Of a DNA stretch of 64,000 nt, positions 53,503-60,900 are shown one piece after another. The notes below the pieces were generated by a model, which saw only the letters and a program-made list of their open reading frames with translations, had not been told where the DNA came from and searched no databases. A program made the position numbers and the translations under genes. The DNA is taken from NCBI RefSeq assembly GCF_000282195.1, contig NZ_AKJT01000095.1:1-64000 (forward strand), read 5' to 3'. Source of the stretch: Pseudomonas sp. GM18. Lineage in GTDB: Bacteria; Pseudomonadota; Gammaproteobacteria; Pseudomonadales; Pseudomonadaceae. Each line of letters starts with the position of its first letter. Positions within the stretch are counted from its first letter, which is position 1.

Positions 53503-54026
53503 AAATCATCAGAACCCGGCAGCGGCCCTTTCTGGTCGTTCTCGATGTTTTCTTCACCGTGCTGGCCTGGATCGGGCTGCTGTATTTACTGGCACGGGGT
53601 TTGTGGCCGTTAATCGATACCCATAACGGCCCGCGCATCGATGCGTCGCTTTTCGACGCCCTCGGCACGTTGCAGATTTACCTGTGGGTGGCGCTGTTCA
53701 ACGCGGTGATCCTGATTGGCTGGGCGCGTTATCAACAGCGCAAAAGCAAAAGCTTCGCCCAGCGCCGTTTGCCGGCGCCGGTGGTGGACGATCAGGGGCT
53801 GAGCAAAAGCTTCAAGCTGACCGGCGACCGGCTGGCGAAACTGCGCACCCCGGGCTCGATGACCATTCACAACGATCAGGAAGGCGATGTCAGTCATGTT
53901 GTTACGCACTTCACCCCGGTCGACCCGTCCCAACTGCCGCCGCCTTTGGCGCCATTGGAGCATCCGCTGGTGATCCGCCTGCCGGCCGAAGATGACGACA
54001 ACCGCGAGCCGATGAGCCACATCTGA
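53499..54026 (+). CDS. pgaD: PgaD, PNAG synthase accessory subunit
   Basis: 175 residues with two transmembrane helices (about 13-36 and 56-78) and a cytoplasmic tail. PgaD binds PgaC and in E. coli the pair is allosterically activated by c-di-GMP (established knowledge). The cytoplasmic tail of about 90 residues is long for the family. Last gene of the operon; ends by a hairpin shared with the opposite gene. Confidence 0.9.
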   Translation: MKIIRTRQRPFLVVLDVFFTVLAWIGLLYLLARGLWPLIDTHNGPRIDASLFDALGTLQIYLWVALFNAVILIGWARYQQRKSKSFAQRRLPAPVVDDQGLSKSFKLTGDRLAKLRTPGSMTIHNDQEGDVSHVVTHFTPVDPSQLPPPLAPLEHPLVIRLPAEDDDNREPMSHI

Positions 54027-54027
54027 G

Positions 54028-54056
54028 CCTGACGCGTTGCAGACGTGCGTCAGGCA
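54028..54056. terminator. Hairpin between convergent pgaD and reductase genes
   Basis: GCCTGACGC/GCGTCAGGC, a perfect 9-base stem with an 11-base loop, just after the pgaD stop and including the last codons of the reductase gene. A on the right flank and lack of a T-tract make it a probable but unproven bidirectional terminator. Confidence 0.55.
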
Positions 54057-55579
54057 AAATCCCGAACCAGGCGCCACGCTTCGTCCACCGACAGCGGTTG
54101 TTTCATCCGTTCGGCGAGCATCGCCATGGCCCGCTCCTGATCGCAGGCAACGGCCGCTGCCACCACGCCGTTTTTGGCAAACAGGCCAATGAACGGTGGA
54201 TGCTCTGGGTCGCCTTTGAATTCAACCTCGTCCCAGGCCTCGGCGTGTCCGAGGTAGTCGTAGTTTTTACCGAAGTGCCAGGTCCAGAAATACGGCACGT
54301 CGAGGTAGCGTTCGTCGCCGCCGAGCATATTCGCCGCTGCAATCCGCGCCTGTTGCTGGGCCAGGCGCCAGTGCTCGATCCGTTGGGGCTGGCCGTTGAG
54401 CGGGAAGGTCGCGATATCGCCGACGGCCCAGAGCCCGTCGGTCACGCGCATTCCGCCGTCGACCTTCAATGACAGATCTTTTTCCTTCGGCAGATCGGTA
54501 AACGGGGTGGTTGCCGGGGTGACGCCAATGCCGACCAGCACCAGATCCGCCGGCAAGCGCTGACCGTTGTCCAGCAGCACCGCTTCGACTTTGCCTGTGC
54601 CTTCGATCTTCGCCGCTTCGCCATCGGTATGAAACACCACGCCATTGGCCTCGTGCAGGGCACGAATCGCCTTGCCGACGGCCTCGCCGAATTGCGCCTC
54701 GAAAGGGATGGCATGGCGGGCCAGGACGGTGACGTCCAGACCGTACTGACGCAGGGATGAAGCGGATTCCAGACCAATGAAGCTGCCGCCGACAATCACT
54801 GCCCGTTGACCGGGTTTTGCAATCTGCAGAATCTGCTGCGCCTGCGCCTTCGAGCGCAGCACGAATACCTGCGGCAGATCGGCACCGGGCAGCGACAGAG
54901 ACTTGGGTATGCCGCCGGTGGCGATCACGGCGGCGTCATAGCTCAGCGATTGGCCATCGGCCAGGTGCAGGGTCCGGTTCGCTGTATCCAGGCCCAACAC
55001 ATCGCTGTTTATCCGTTCAATGCGCTGTTCACGATAAAAATCTTCATCCCGTAGCGGCGGAACTTCGTCCGGTGGCATTTCCCCGGCAATCACGAATTTG
55101 CTCAATACCGTACGGTCGTATCCGGCCTCGGGTTCACGGTCGATCAGCAGCACCCGGCCGCCGAAGCCTTTCTCCCGCAGCGCCGCCGCACAGGCTGTAC
55201 CCGCTGCACCGGCACCGATGATTACAAAGGTTCGCTTATCGTCCGCTGGCGGAGTGCTGGGGCCGGGCATCGGCTGGTCGTCGACCCAGACCTCATCGTC
55301 GCGCAACTCCAACGGGTAGCGCCGCAGACTGTCCAGGGACGGTGGCTCGCACAGCGCGCCGTCTTCGAGCCGGTAAGCCGCCTTGTGCCACGGGCAGATC
55401 AGCCGTCCCTCACACAGCGCCCCTTTGGCCAAGGGGGCCCCGGCGTGGGGACATCTGCCCTGATAGGCGCGCAATTGATCGCCGACCCGCAGCAAGACGA
55501 TTTTCATCTTGTCGATCCGGACCTCAAGGCCACGGTCGAGGGGCACATCGGCGAAACGGGCGACTCGGTGCAGTGCCAT
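54050..55579 (-). CDS. Rieske-domain FAD-dependent NAD(P)H oxidoreductase (AIFM3-like)
   Basis: 509 residues. N-terminal Rieske [2Fe-2S] domain with CPHAG (C43, H45) and CPWH (C62, H65); then a pyridine-nucleotide-disulfide reductase fold with two dinucleotide motifs, VIIGAGAAGTACAAAL for FAD and VIVGGSFIGLESAS for NAD(P)H, and a reductase C-terminal domain. This layout is that of AIFM3/nitrite-reductase-like ferredoxin reductases, moving electrons between NAD(P)H and an iron-sulfur partner. No partner gene is next to it, so its substrate is not clear. Confidence 0.88.
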   Translation of the reverse strand: MALHRVARFADVPLDRGLEVRIDKMKIVLLRVGDQLRAYQGRCPHAGAPLAKGALCEGRLICPWHKAAYRLEDGALCEPPSLDSLRRYPLELRDDEVWVDDQPMPGPSTPPADDKRTFVIIGAGAAGTACAAALREKGFGGRVLLIDREPEAGYDRTVLSKFVIAGEMPPDEVPPLRDEDFYREQRIERINSDVLGLDTANRTLHLADGQSLSYDAAVIATGGIPKSLSLPGADLPQVFVLRSKAQAQQILQIAKPGQRAVIVGGSFIGLESASSLRQYGLDVTVLARHAIPFEAQFGEAVGKAIRALHEANGVVFHTDGEAAKIEGTGKVEAVLLDNGQRLPADLVLVGIGVTPATTPFTDLPKEKDLSLKVDGGMRVTDGLWAVGDIATFPLNGQPQRIEHWRLAQQQARIAAANMLGGDERYLDVPYFWTWHFGKNYDYLGHAEAWDEVEFKGDPEHPPFIGLFAKNGVVAAAVACDQERAMAMLAERMKQPLSVDEAWRLVRDFA

Positions 55580-55719
55580 GATCGATCTCCAGGCAGGTGT
55601 TTCACTTAGGAGTTTGGCGCTTATTCCCAGGTTCAGCCAATTCCCACTGCCACCGCACGAACGGTCCGGCTATAGTTTGCGTGCCGACGACGGCCCCACC
55701 CCGCACAAGGTGCTCCGGT

Positions 55720-56280
55720 ATGACCCGATTGACCTCTTTGAACCCTTGGCTGGCGGCCGTTGCAGTCGCCCTTTGCGTGCAGTTGCCGGCGCAGGCCCAG
55801 GAGCGTTTCACCCTCAGCATTCCCGGCGTTTCGGACAATCGGCTGTTCACGTCGGCGGAGGCCAGCGATGCCAGCGGTTGCGGCGGCAAGAACCAGTCCC
55901 CGGCCCTGAGCTGGAATGCCGGCCCCCAGGGCACCCTCAGCTACGCCATCGTCATGCACGACCCGGACGGTCAGAAAGGCCTGGGAGTCGATCACTGGAT
56001 TCGTTACGGCATCAAGGCCACGACGCGGCAGATCCCGGCCGGTGTCGGCACTAAATCCACCCTCGAAGGCGTGGGTGGCACCAACATCAAAGGCACCACT
56101 ACCTACATCGGCCCGTGCCCGCCCATCGGTGACAGCTCCCATCACTACATCATCCAGATCTACGCCCTCGACCTGGCGCCAGAAGCCTTGCCTGCCGGCC
56201 TGACCCGCGCGCAGTTGCTGGAACAGATGAAAGGCCATGTGCTGAAAAACAGCAGCGTGGTGCGGCGTTATCACCGCTGA
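55720..56280 (+). CDS. Periplasmic YbhB/YbcL-type PEBP-family protein
   Basis: 186 residues from ATG 55720, where a signal peptide starts (cleavage after AQA, about residue 26). PEBP motifs: NQSPALSWNAGPQGTLSYAIVMHDPD (in parts), HWIRYGI and TYIGPCPPIGDSSHHYII. Two Cys may form a disulfide. The family binds phospholipid or small ligands; its role here is unknown. A longer frame from 55597 lacks the signal peptide at its start. Confidence 0.88.
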   Translation: MTRLTSLNPWLAAVAVALCVQLPAQAQERFTLSIPGVSDNRLFTSAEASDASGCGGKNQSPALSWNAGPQGTLSYAIVMHDPDGQKGLGVDHWIRYGIKATTRQIPAGVGTKSTLEGVGGTNIKGTTTYIGPCPPIGDSSHHYIIQIYALDLAPEALPAGLTRAQLLEQMKGHVLKNSSVVRRYHR

Positions 56281-56312
56281 AGATTTTTCACTTCGGCTTA
56301 ACCCGAACCCGG

Positions 56313-56484
56313 CGGGCTGTCCGTCTCAGAGGATGAATGAGTCATTTTCCTCCTGAGGTCAGCCCCCATGTCCCTCCCTCTGCATTTCCTCCGCCCGGCC
56401 GCCCAGGGTTTCGCCGCAGGGTTACTGCTGGCCATTGCCGGTTGCGGCGGATCATCCACGCCACCCTCTGAGACGGACAGCCCG
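56313..56484. repeat. 20-bp perfect inverted repeat across the start of the VWA lipoprotein gene
   Basis: CGGGCTGTCCGTCTCAGAGG (56313-56332) is fully complementary to 56465-56484, 132 bp further on. The left arm is in the leader region and the right arm in codons 33-39, so the Shine-Dalgarno, start codon and signal-peptide codons lie in the loop. Confidence 0.9.
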
Positions 56485-58104
56485 GCAGTAGTTGCGCCTC
56501 CGGCTCAAAATGCGCCGAAAACCGAAGCATTGGTGCGTAGTGAGACGGTCATGGCGGGCACCGCGATGGCCAAGCGCAGCGCACGACCAGGCCCGTTAGT
56601 CGCTTTCGCGCCAGTGCCCGCCGGTGAGGCTTATCCACAGGGCTATCAGGATGAACAGCGCGAGCAATATCAGGCGCTGGCCGATAACCCGATTCACAGC
56701 GTGGCCGAGGCGCCGCTCTCGACTTTCAGCGCCGACGTCGATACCGGCGCGTACGCCAATGTCCGCCGCTTGCTCAATCAGGGCCGTTTGCCTCCCGAAG
56801 GGGCGGTGCAGCTGGAAGAAATGGTCAATTACTTCCCCTACGATTACGCGTTGCCCACCGATGGCTCGCCGTTCGGCGTGACCACCGAACTGGCGCCGTC
56901 GCCCTGGAACCCGCATACCCGATTGCTGCGTATCGGCATCAAGGCGTCTGATCGCGCAGTGACGGAACTGGCCCCGGCGAACCTGGTGTTTCTGGTGGAC
57001 GTGTCCGGCTCCATGGACCGTCGCGAAGGCCTGCCCCTGGTTAAAAGCACCCTGAAATTGCTGGTCGATCAACTGCGCGAGCAAGACCGGGTTTCGCTGG
57101 TGGTGTACGCCGGAGAATCCCTCGTGGTGCTGGAGCCGACTTCCGGACGGGAAAAAGCGAAAATTCGTACCGCCATCGATCAATTGACTGCGGGCGGCTC
57201 GACCGCTGGCGCGTCGGGTATCGAACTGGCTTACCAGATGGCGCAACAGGCGTTTATCCCCAAAGGCATCAACCGCATCCTGCTGGCCACCGACGGTGAC
57301 TTCAACGTCGGCATCAGCGACTTCGACAGCCTCAAGCAAATGGCTGTGGATAAACGCAAGACTGGCGTGTCCCTGACCACCCTGGGTTTTGGTGTGGATA
57401 ACTACAATGAACACCTGATGGAACAACTGGCCGACGCCGGCGATGGCAACTACGCCTACATCGACAACCTGCGCGAGGCGCGCAAAGTGCTGGTGGATCA
57501 ACTCGGCTCGACCTTGGCGGTAGTGGCGAAGAACGTGAAGCTGCAGGTGGAGTTCAACCCGGCTCAGGTCAGCGAATATCGGCTGTTGGGTTATGAGAAC
57601 CGCGCCTTGAAGCGTGAGGACTTCAGCAACGACAAAGTCGACGCCGGAGAAGTCGGCGCAGGGCATACGGTGACGGCGTTGTACGAAATTGTGCCCAAGG
57701 GCGAGAAGGGCTGGCTGGAACCGTTGCGCTACGGCAAACCTGGGGCCGATGTTTCCGCTAAAAACGGGGAAATGGCGATGCTGCGGGTGCGATATCAGTC
57801 GCCGGAAGGTGGGAACAGTCGCTTGATCGAGCGGCCAATACTGAAGGGTGAGACCGGCAAACTCTCGGCCGCCAGCGATGATCTGCGCTTTGCCGCCGCC
57901 GTCGCCGCGTTTTCCCAGCAGCTCAAGGACGGACGTTACACCGGTGATTTCAGCCTGAAAGACACAGAAGCCCTGGCCCGCGGCGCACGGGGTGACGATC
58001 AGTTCGGCCTGCGCGGTGAGTTCGTGCAATTGGTGGAGTTGGCGCAGAGCCTGCGAGCCTCGACCGCCTCGAATCAGCAGCCCAATGACAACCGGATAGA
58101 GTGA
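56368..58104 (+). CDS. VWA-domain lipoprotein (YfbK-like)
   Basis: 578 residues. Signal peptide with lipobox AIAGC (Cys26), a linker, a YfbK-like N-terminal domain (SVAEAPLSTFSADVDTGAYA), a von Willebrand A domain with full MIDAS DVSGS (D211, S213, S215) and a DUF3520-like C-terminal part. It is anchored on the periplasmic side. Its end overlaps or abuts the sigma-factor gene, so the VWA protein, ECF sigma factor and the membrane protein form one unit. Such VWA proteins may act as scaffolds or sensors for cell-envelope state; this is inference. Confidence 0.88.
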   Translation: MSLPLHFLRPAAQGFAAGLLLAIAGCGGSSTPPSETDSPAVVAPPAQNAPKTEALVRSETVMAGTAMAKRSARPGPLVAFAPVPAGEAYPQGYQDEQREQYQALADNPIHSVAEAPLSTFSADVDTGAYANVRRLLNQGRLPPEGAVQLEEMVNYFPYDYALPTDGSPFGVTTELAPSPWNPHTRLLRIGIKASDRAVTELAPANLVFLVDVSGSMDRREGLPLVKSTLKLLVDQLREQDRVSLVVYAGESLVVLEPTSGREKAKIRTAIDQLTAGGSTAGASGIELAYQMAQQAFIPKGINRILLATDGDFNVGISDFDSLKQMAVDKRKTGVSLTTLGFGVDNYNEHLMEQLADAGDGNYAYIDNLREARKVLVDQLGSTLAVVAKNVKLQVEFNPAQVSEYRLLGYENRALKREDFSNDKVDAGEVGAGHTVTALYEIVPKGEKGWLEPLRYGKPGADVSAKNGEMAMLRVRYQSPEGGNSRLIERPILKGETGKLSAASDDLRFAAAVAAFSQQLKDGRYTGDFSLKDTEALARGARGDDQFGLRGEFVQLVELAQSLRASTASNQQPNDNRIE

Positions 58105-58121
58105 AAGAGGCCAGCACTGAC

Positions 58122-58703
58122 ATGTCCGAACCTGCAATCAACTCAGCCGCCGGCAGCGACGAATCGCTGCTGGCGCGCTACCGCTCTGGCGAGGGGCCGG
58201 CGTTCGAAGTTTTGTACGCCCGCCACCGCCAGGGCTTGTATCGATTCCTTCTCAGCCTCAGCGGTAAACCTGAACTGGCCGAAGAGGTGTACCAGGAAAC
58301 CTGGCTGAGCCTGATCCGCAGCACCAGTCAGCCACAAGGTCGGGCGAACTTTCGTACCTGGCTCTACCAGATTGCCCGCAACCGACTGATCGATCACTGG
58401 CGCAAACATGGCATCCACAACCCCTTGCACGACAGCTACGACGAACAGGCTCACGCCCTGATCGATGACGCCGCCGACCCCGAACAACTGCTGAGCCTGA
58501 GCCGCGACAGCCAACGCCTCGAAACCGCCCTGCAAACCCTGCCCGCCGACCAACGCGAAGTGTTCCTGCTACGCGCCCACGGCGACCTCGACCTGCCGCA
58601 GATCGCCACCCTCACCGAAACACCGCTGGAAACCGTTAAAAGCCGCTTGCGCTACGCCCAGCAAAAACTGCGTCGGCTGCTGGCCGAGGAGGTACTGACA
58701 TGA
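58122..58703 (+). CDS. ECF-type RNA polymerase sigma factor
   Basis: 193 residues from ATG 58122; GTG 58101, overlapping the VWA stop, would add seven residues. Region 2 (FEVLYARHRQGLYRFLLSLS...EVYQETWLSLI) and region 4 (LQTLPADQREVFLLRAHGDLDLPQIATLTE) are both clear. It should direct RNA polymerase to a small regulon, probably including its own operon. The following gene overlaps its stop (ATGA) and has the layout of an anti-sigma factor. Confidence 0.92.
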   Translation: MSEPAINSAAGSDESLLARYRSGEGPAFEVLYARHRQGLYRFLLSLSGKPELAEEVYQETWLSLIRSTSQPQGRANFRTWLYQIARNRLIDHWRKHGIHNPLHDSYDEQAHALIDDAADPEQLLSLSRDSQRLETALQTLPADQREVFLLRAHGDLDLPQIATLTETPLETVKSRLRYAQQKLRRLLAEEVLT

Positions 58704-59320
58704 CTGACGCCAAACAAACACCGTCATCGCCCGACGATGAAATGCTCAAGCATTTTCGCGATCACAGCAGCGGCGAACCACCGGCGCATCTCGACGCCTT
58801 CATCCTCGCCACCGCCCACCGCGAAGCCCCCGCGCCGAAGCCGAACCTGTGGCAACGCTGGCTCCGCGCCTGCCAACAGCCCCGTTGGCAAGTGGCATTC
58901 GCCAGCCTCGTCGGCGTCGCGCTGATGCTGGCACTGGTGCAACGCACGCCGGAACAACTGCCGAGTTACGATTTCGCGCCTGCGCCCAAAGCGTCCGCAC
59001 CGGTTGCCAAACAGGAAGCCGCTGCCCGCTCCCAGGCCGCACCGGCCGAGGCTTTGTCCGCGCCCGCACCGGCTGCGCCCATGGCGGACTATGCTGCACC
59101 GATGCAGCGCGAGTCGATCAACAGCGAAATGGCCGACGAAGCCAAACTCAGCAAACGCGCCGCCGCGCCGGCCAAGTCACTGGATGATCAATTACGTGAA
59201 GTGATACGCCTGCAAGAGGCCGGACAAACCCAAGCCGCCGACGCGCTGATGACGACATTGCACACGCGCTTTCCCAAGGAAAACCTCGCGGCCAAACTCA
59301 AGGATTTGCAGAAAAAATGA
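58700..59320 (+). CDS. Anti-sigma-factor-like single-pass membrane protein
   Basis: 206 residues. An N-terminal cytoplasmic helical part (MLKHFRDHSSGEPPAHLDAFIL), one transmembrane helix (about 63-80), an Ala/Pro-rich periplasmic linker and a short helical end (DDQLREVIRLQEAGQTQAADALM). Position after an ECF sigma gene and topology fit an anti-sigma factor. There is no HxxxCxxC zinc motif, so it would be of the non-zinc type. Confidence in the role comes from context, not from domain match. Confidence 0.75.
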   Translation: MTDAKQTPSSPDDEMLKHFRDHSSGEPPAHLDAFILATAHREAPAPKPNLWQRWLRACQQPRWQVAFASLVGVALMLALVQRTPEQLPSYDFAPAPKASAPVAKQEAAARSQAAPAEALSAPAPAAPMADYAAPMQRESINSEMADEAKLSKRAAAPAKSLDDQLREVIRLQEAGQTQAADALMTTLHTRFPKENLAAKLKDLQKK

Positions 59321-59400
59321 GCTGAACAGCGGTCGACGATTTGGCAACAACCCCCGAAAGCGCGCACTATCAGCCTATAGCCGATGCGTTGGAGGATGCC

Positions 59401-59607
59401 GTGGCCCAAAAAATCGACCGCATCGCCCAAATGCTCAACTGCCCGGTGAAGGGTGAGGAACTGCGGCGAGCAGTGACTGAGAGTCGTAAGGAGTTTCTTC
59501 TGGCGAAGCAGGCAGAAGAAGGTCTTGAGGAAGACGTTCTTGATGATGAGTTGATTGAGGACGAAGAGGATGATGAGTACGACGAGTTTGATTGGACGAC
59601 AGAATGA
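59401..59607 (+). CDS. Small acidic protein, conserved-looking, unknown function
   Basis: 68 residues from GTG 59401, chosen for the GGAGG Shine-Dalgarno at 59391-59395; the frame is open to a TTG at 59341. The N-terminal half is helical (KIDRIAQMLNCPVKGEELRRAV), the C-terminal half is very acidic (DEEDDEYDEF). It is followed immediately by a terminator. Possibly a nucleic-acid-mimic or binding partner of a basic protein; no real assignment. Confidence 0.65.
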   Translation: MAQKIDRIAQMLNCPVKGEELRRAVTESRKEFLLAKQAEEGLEEDVLDDELIEDEEDDEYDEFDWTTE

Positions 59608-59630
59608 AAAAACCGCTTTGGCGGTTTTTT
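59607..59630 (+). terminator. Intrinsic terminator after the acidic small protein
   Basis: AAAAAACCGC-TTTG-GCGGTTTTTT: 10-base stem, 4-base loop and T6, overlapping the last base of the stop codon. Strong and, owing to the A/T symmetry, possibly active on both strands. Confidence 0.92.
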
Positions 59631-59718
59631 GTCATTGATAAATGCTGTTTGACCTTGAGTCCATCCAGGCGTGTTTTACGCAACAGGTGTAGGGGGCGGT
59701 AGCAGCAACGCCGCTGAT

Positions 59719-59795
59719 TACCCAAGAAACTACCCAAGAAACCGCCCAAGAAACTACCCAAGAACTACGTAAGAACTACCCAAGAACTACCCAGA
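59719..59795. repeat. Short tandem repeat, 12-/11-bp units
   Basis: About six and a half copies of TACCCAAGAAAC (first three units, 12 bp, the third with CG for TA) followed by TACCCAAGAAC (11 bp units, one as TACGTAAGAAC). The switch in unit length suggests slippage. It lies in the 578-bp gap 59608-60185, of which 59631-59718 and 59796-59877 show no supportable gene. Confidence 0.9.
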
Positions 59796-59877
59796 AAATG
59801 TTGTGAGGTAAGGCGATGAGCATCGGCAGCGACTGGTTCATCCGCACGCGGCTGACCTGAAACGAGTCAGCGATTTG

Positions 59878-59902
59878 AACCGTCAAGTTTTCCTTGACGG
59901 TT
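59878..59902. other. Perfect 10-bp stem-loop
   Basis: AACCGTCAAG-TTTTC-CTTGACGGTT. No T-tract follows, so it does not look like a terminator by itself. With the terminator at 59983-60032 it could frame a short RNA, but no promoter was identified. Confidence 0.6.
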
Positions 59903-59982
59903 GCCTCTGCCTTGACTGGATCACCAGTGCCTACCGGCAGTTGACGAGAAGTCCTCAACGCTTACAATCGCCCACAACACGG

Positions 59983-60032
59983 CCCCTGTCGGTTGATGCG
60001 CTTCGGCGCTGAGACTGCTCAGGGGTTTTTTA
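59983..60032 (+). terminator. Rho-independent terminator with inner UUCG hairpin
   Basis: CCCCTG (59983-59988) pairs with CAGGGG (60020-60025), followed by seven Ts. Inside, GCGC-TTCG-GCGC makes a second small stem with a stable tetraloop. No protein gene reads into it on the plus strand after 59630, so it may end a small RNA. Confidence 0.7.
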
Positions 60033-60066
60033 TTGCTTGGGATTTCTCCGCCTTACCAATCGCGTT

Positions 60067-60189
60067 GGGTCCCGGGTACGCTTTGAGCTGAACGGTATGG
60101 TCGGCACCTTTCATCGACCACACCCGGACAAAGAAGCAAAGCCCTGCCAGGTTCGCGCTTTCCTTGAGCAATCAGGAGTCACCGCATGA
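60067..60189 (+). pseudogene. hicA toxin remnant (C-terminal part only)
   Basis: The frame from 60067 reads GSRVRFELNGMVGTFHRPHP followed by DKEAKPCQVRAFLEQSGVTA and a TGA at 60187-60189. This is the C-terminal part of a HicA mRNA-interferase fold (VRF strand, HRPHP loop, QV helix). Upstream of Gly the similarity stops and no start codon is present; a terminator lies 35 bp before, so the 5' half is lost. The stop overlaps the hicB ATG (ATGA) as in intact hicAB pairs. Confidence 0.75.
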
Positions 60190-60371
60190 ACGTAATGAAT
60201 TACAAAGGCTATGCCGCCAGAATTGAGTACAGCGAGGAAGATGGCCTGTTTGTCGGCCATATTGCTGATATCAGAGATGTCGTTGGGTTTCATGGCGAGT
60301 CAGCACAGGAGCTTCGAAATGCTTTTGAAGAGGCCGTCACTGATTATCTGGATACTTGCGCCAAGCTCTGA
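60186..60371 (+). pseudogene. Truncated hicB antitoxin
   Basis: 61 residues carrying the HicB N-terminal domain: YKGYAARIEYSEEDGLFVGHI, DVVGFHGES and FEEAVTDYLDTCAKL. Intact relatives continue after CAKL with a C-terminal DNA-binding domain (total about 110 residues); here a TGA follows at once. AGGAG precedes the ATG. With hicA also broken, the pair is probably inactive as a toxin-antitoxin system; the short antitoxin might still bind HicA from elsewhere. Confidence 0.8.
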
Positions 60372-60488
60372 CGAAGACTGGGCGCATGCCTGACCACTGC
60401 CATTGCACGGCTATGCAGTTTTATGAGTGGTAGGACGCCCAGAAATCAGCATCAACACGCCTCCACTCACATCTGACAGTTTTGGAGG

Positions 60489-60504
60489 CCCCGAAAAATC
60501 GGGG
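60489..60504. terminator. Hairpin downstream of the DUF3077 gene
   Basis: CCCCGA-AAAA-TCGGGG, a 6-base stem 24 bp beyond the stop of the minus-strand DUF3077 gene. As RNA from the minus strand it reads CCCCGA-TTTT-TCGGGG with no T-tract after it. Probable weak terminator. 60372-60488 shows no gene. Confidence 0.5.
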
Positions 60505-60527
60505 CGCATTTCAAGGGTGAGTTGCCG

Positions 60528-60821
60528 TTATTCTGCGGCTTGTTGCGTCGCCGTCTGCGGTGGTTGCGTCAGCACTTTCACCACATCATCAATCACTGCC
60601 TTACTCATCGCAGTCAGATAATGCGCGGCCCACGCGTGGCGATCGGTGTCTTTTGCGTAGGCTGCATCCTCGGCAAACGACTTGGCCAGGAACAACAGGT
60701 CGGACGCCTGCGCCAATGCTTTGCTAATAGGCACCCCAGCGCTGACACGAAACAGCGGATCGTCTGCACAGTAGAGGCAGGGCGTGAAACCGATGGTTTT
60801 TGCTTCTGAGTGTTCAGTCAT
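60528..60821 (-). CDS. DUF3077 family protein
   Basis: 97 residues, soluble. Recognised as DUF3077, a small Pseudomonas family, from SEAKTIGFTPCLYCADDPLFRVSAG (in parts), PISKALAQASDLL and the AWAAHYLTAMSKAVIDD end. The ATG at 60821 has GGAGGT five bases upstream, itself part of a hairpin. Function unknown. It lies 79 bp downstream of a doubtful reading frame on the same strand. Confidence 0.8.
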   Translation of the reverse strand: MTEHSEAKTIGFTPCLYCADDPLFRVSAGVPISKALAQASDLLFLAKSFAEDAAYAKDTDRHAWAAHYLTAMSKAVIDDVVKVLTQPPQTATQQAAE

Positions 60822-60825
60822 TTAC

Positions 60826-60845
60826 CACCTCCATTGACGGAGGTG
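60826..60845 (-). promoter_or_regulatory. Hairpin that covers the DUF3077 Shine-Dalgarno
   Basis: In the minus-strand mRNA, CACCTCC and GGAGGTG form a perfect 7-base stem with the 6-base loop GTCAAT. The right arm is the Shine-Dalgarno itself, so folding would block ribosome binding. The stretch TCAATGGAGGT recalls the RsmA/CsrA-type GGA site, which is inference. Confidence 0.6.
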
Positions 60846-60900
60846 TGGTGAGGGCGCGATTCGAAATCGCGGTGAGGGATAAGCCTAATTTCGTACGGAT

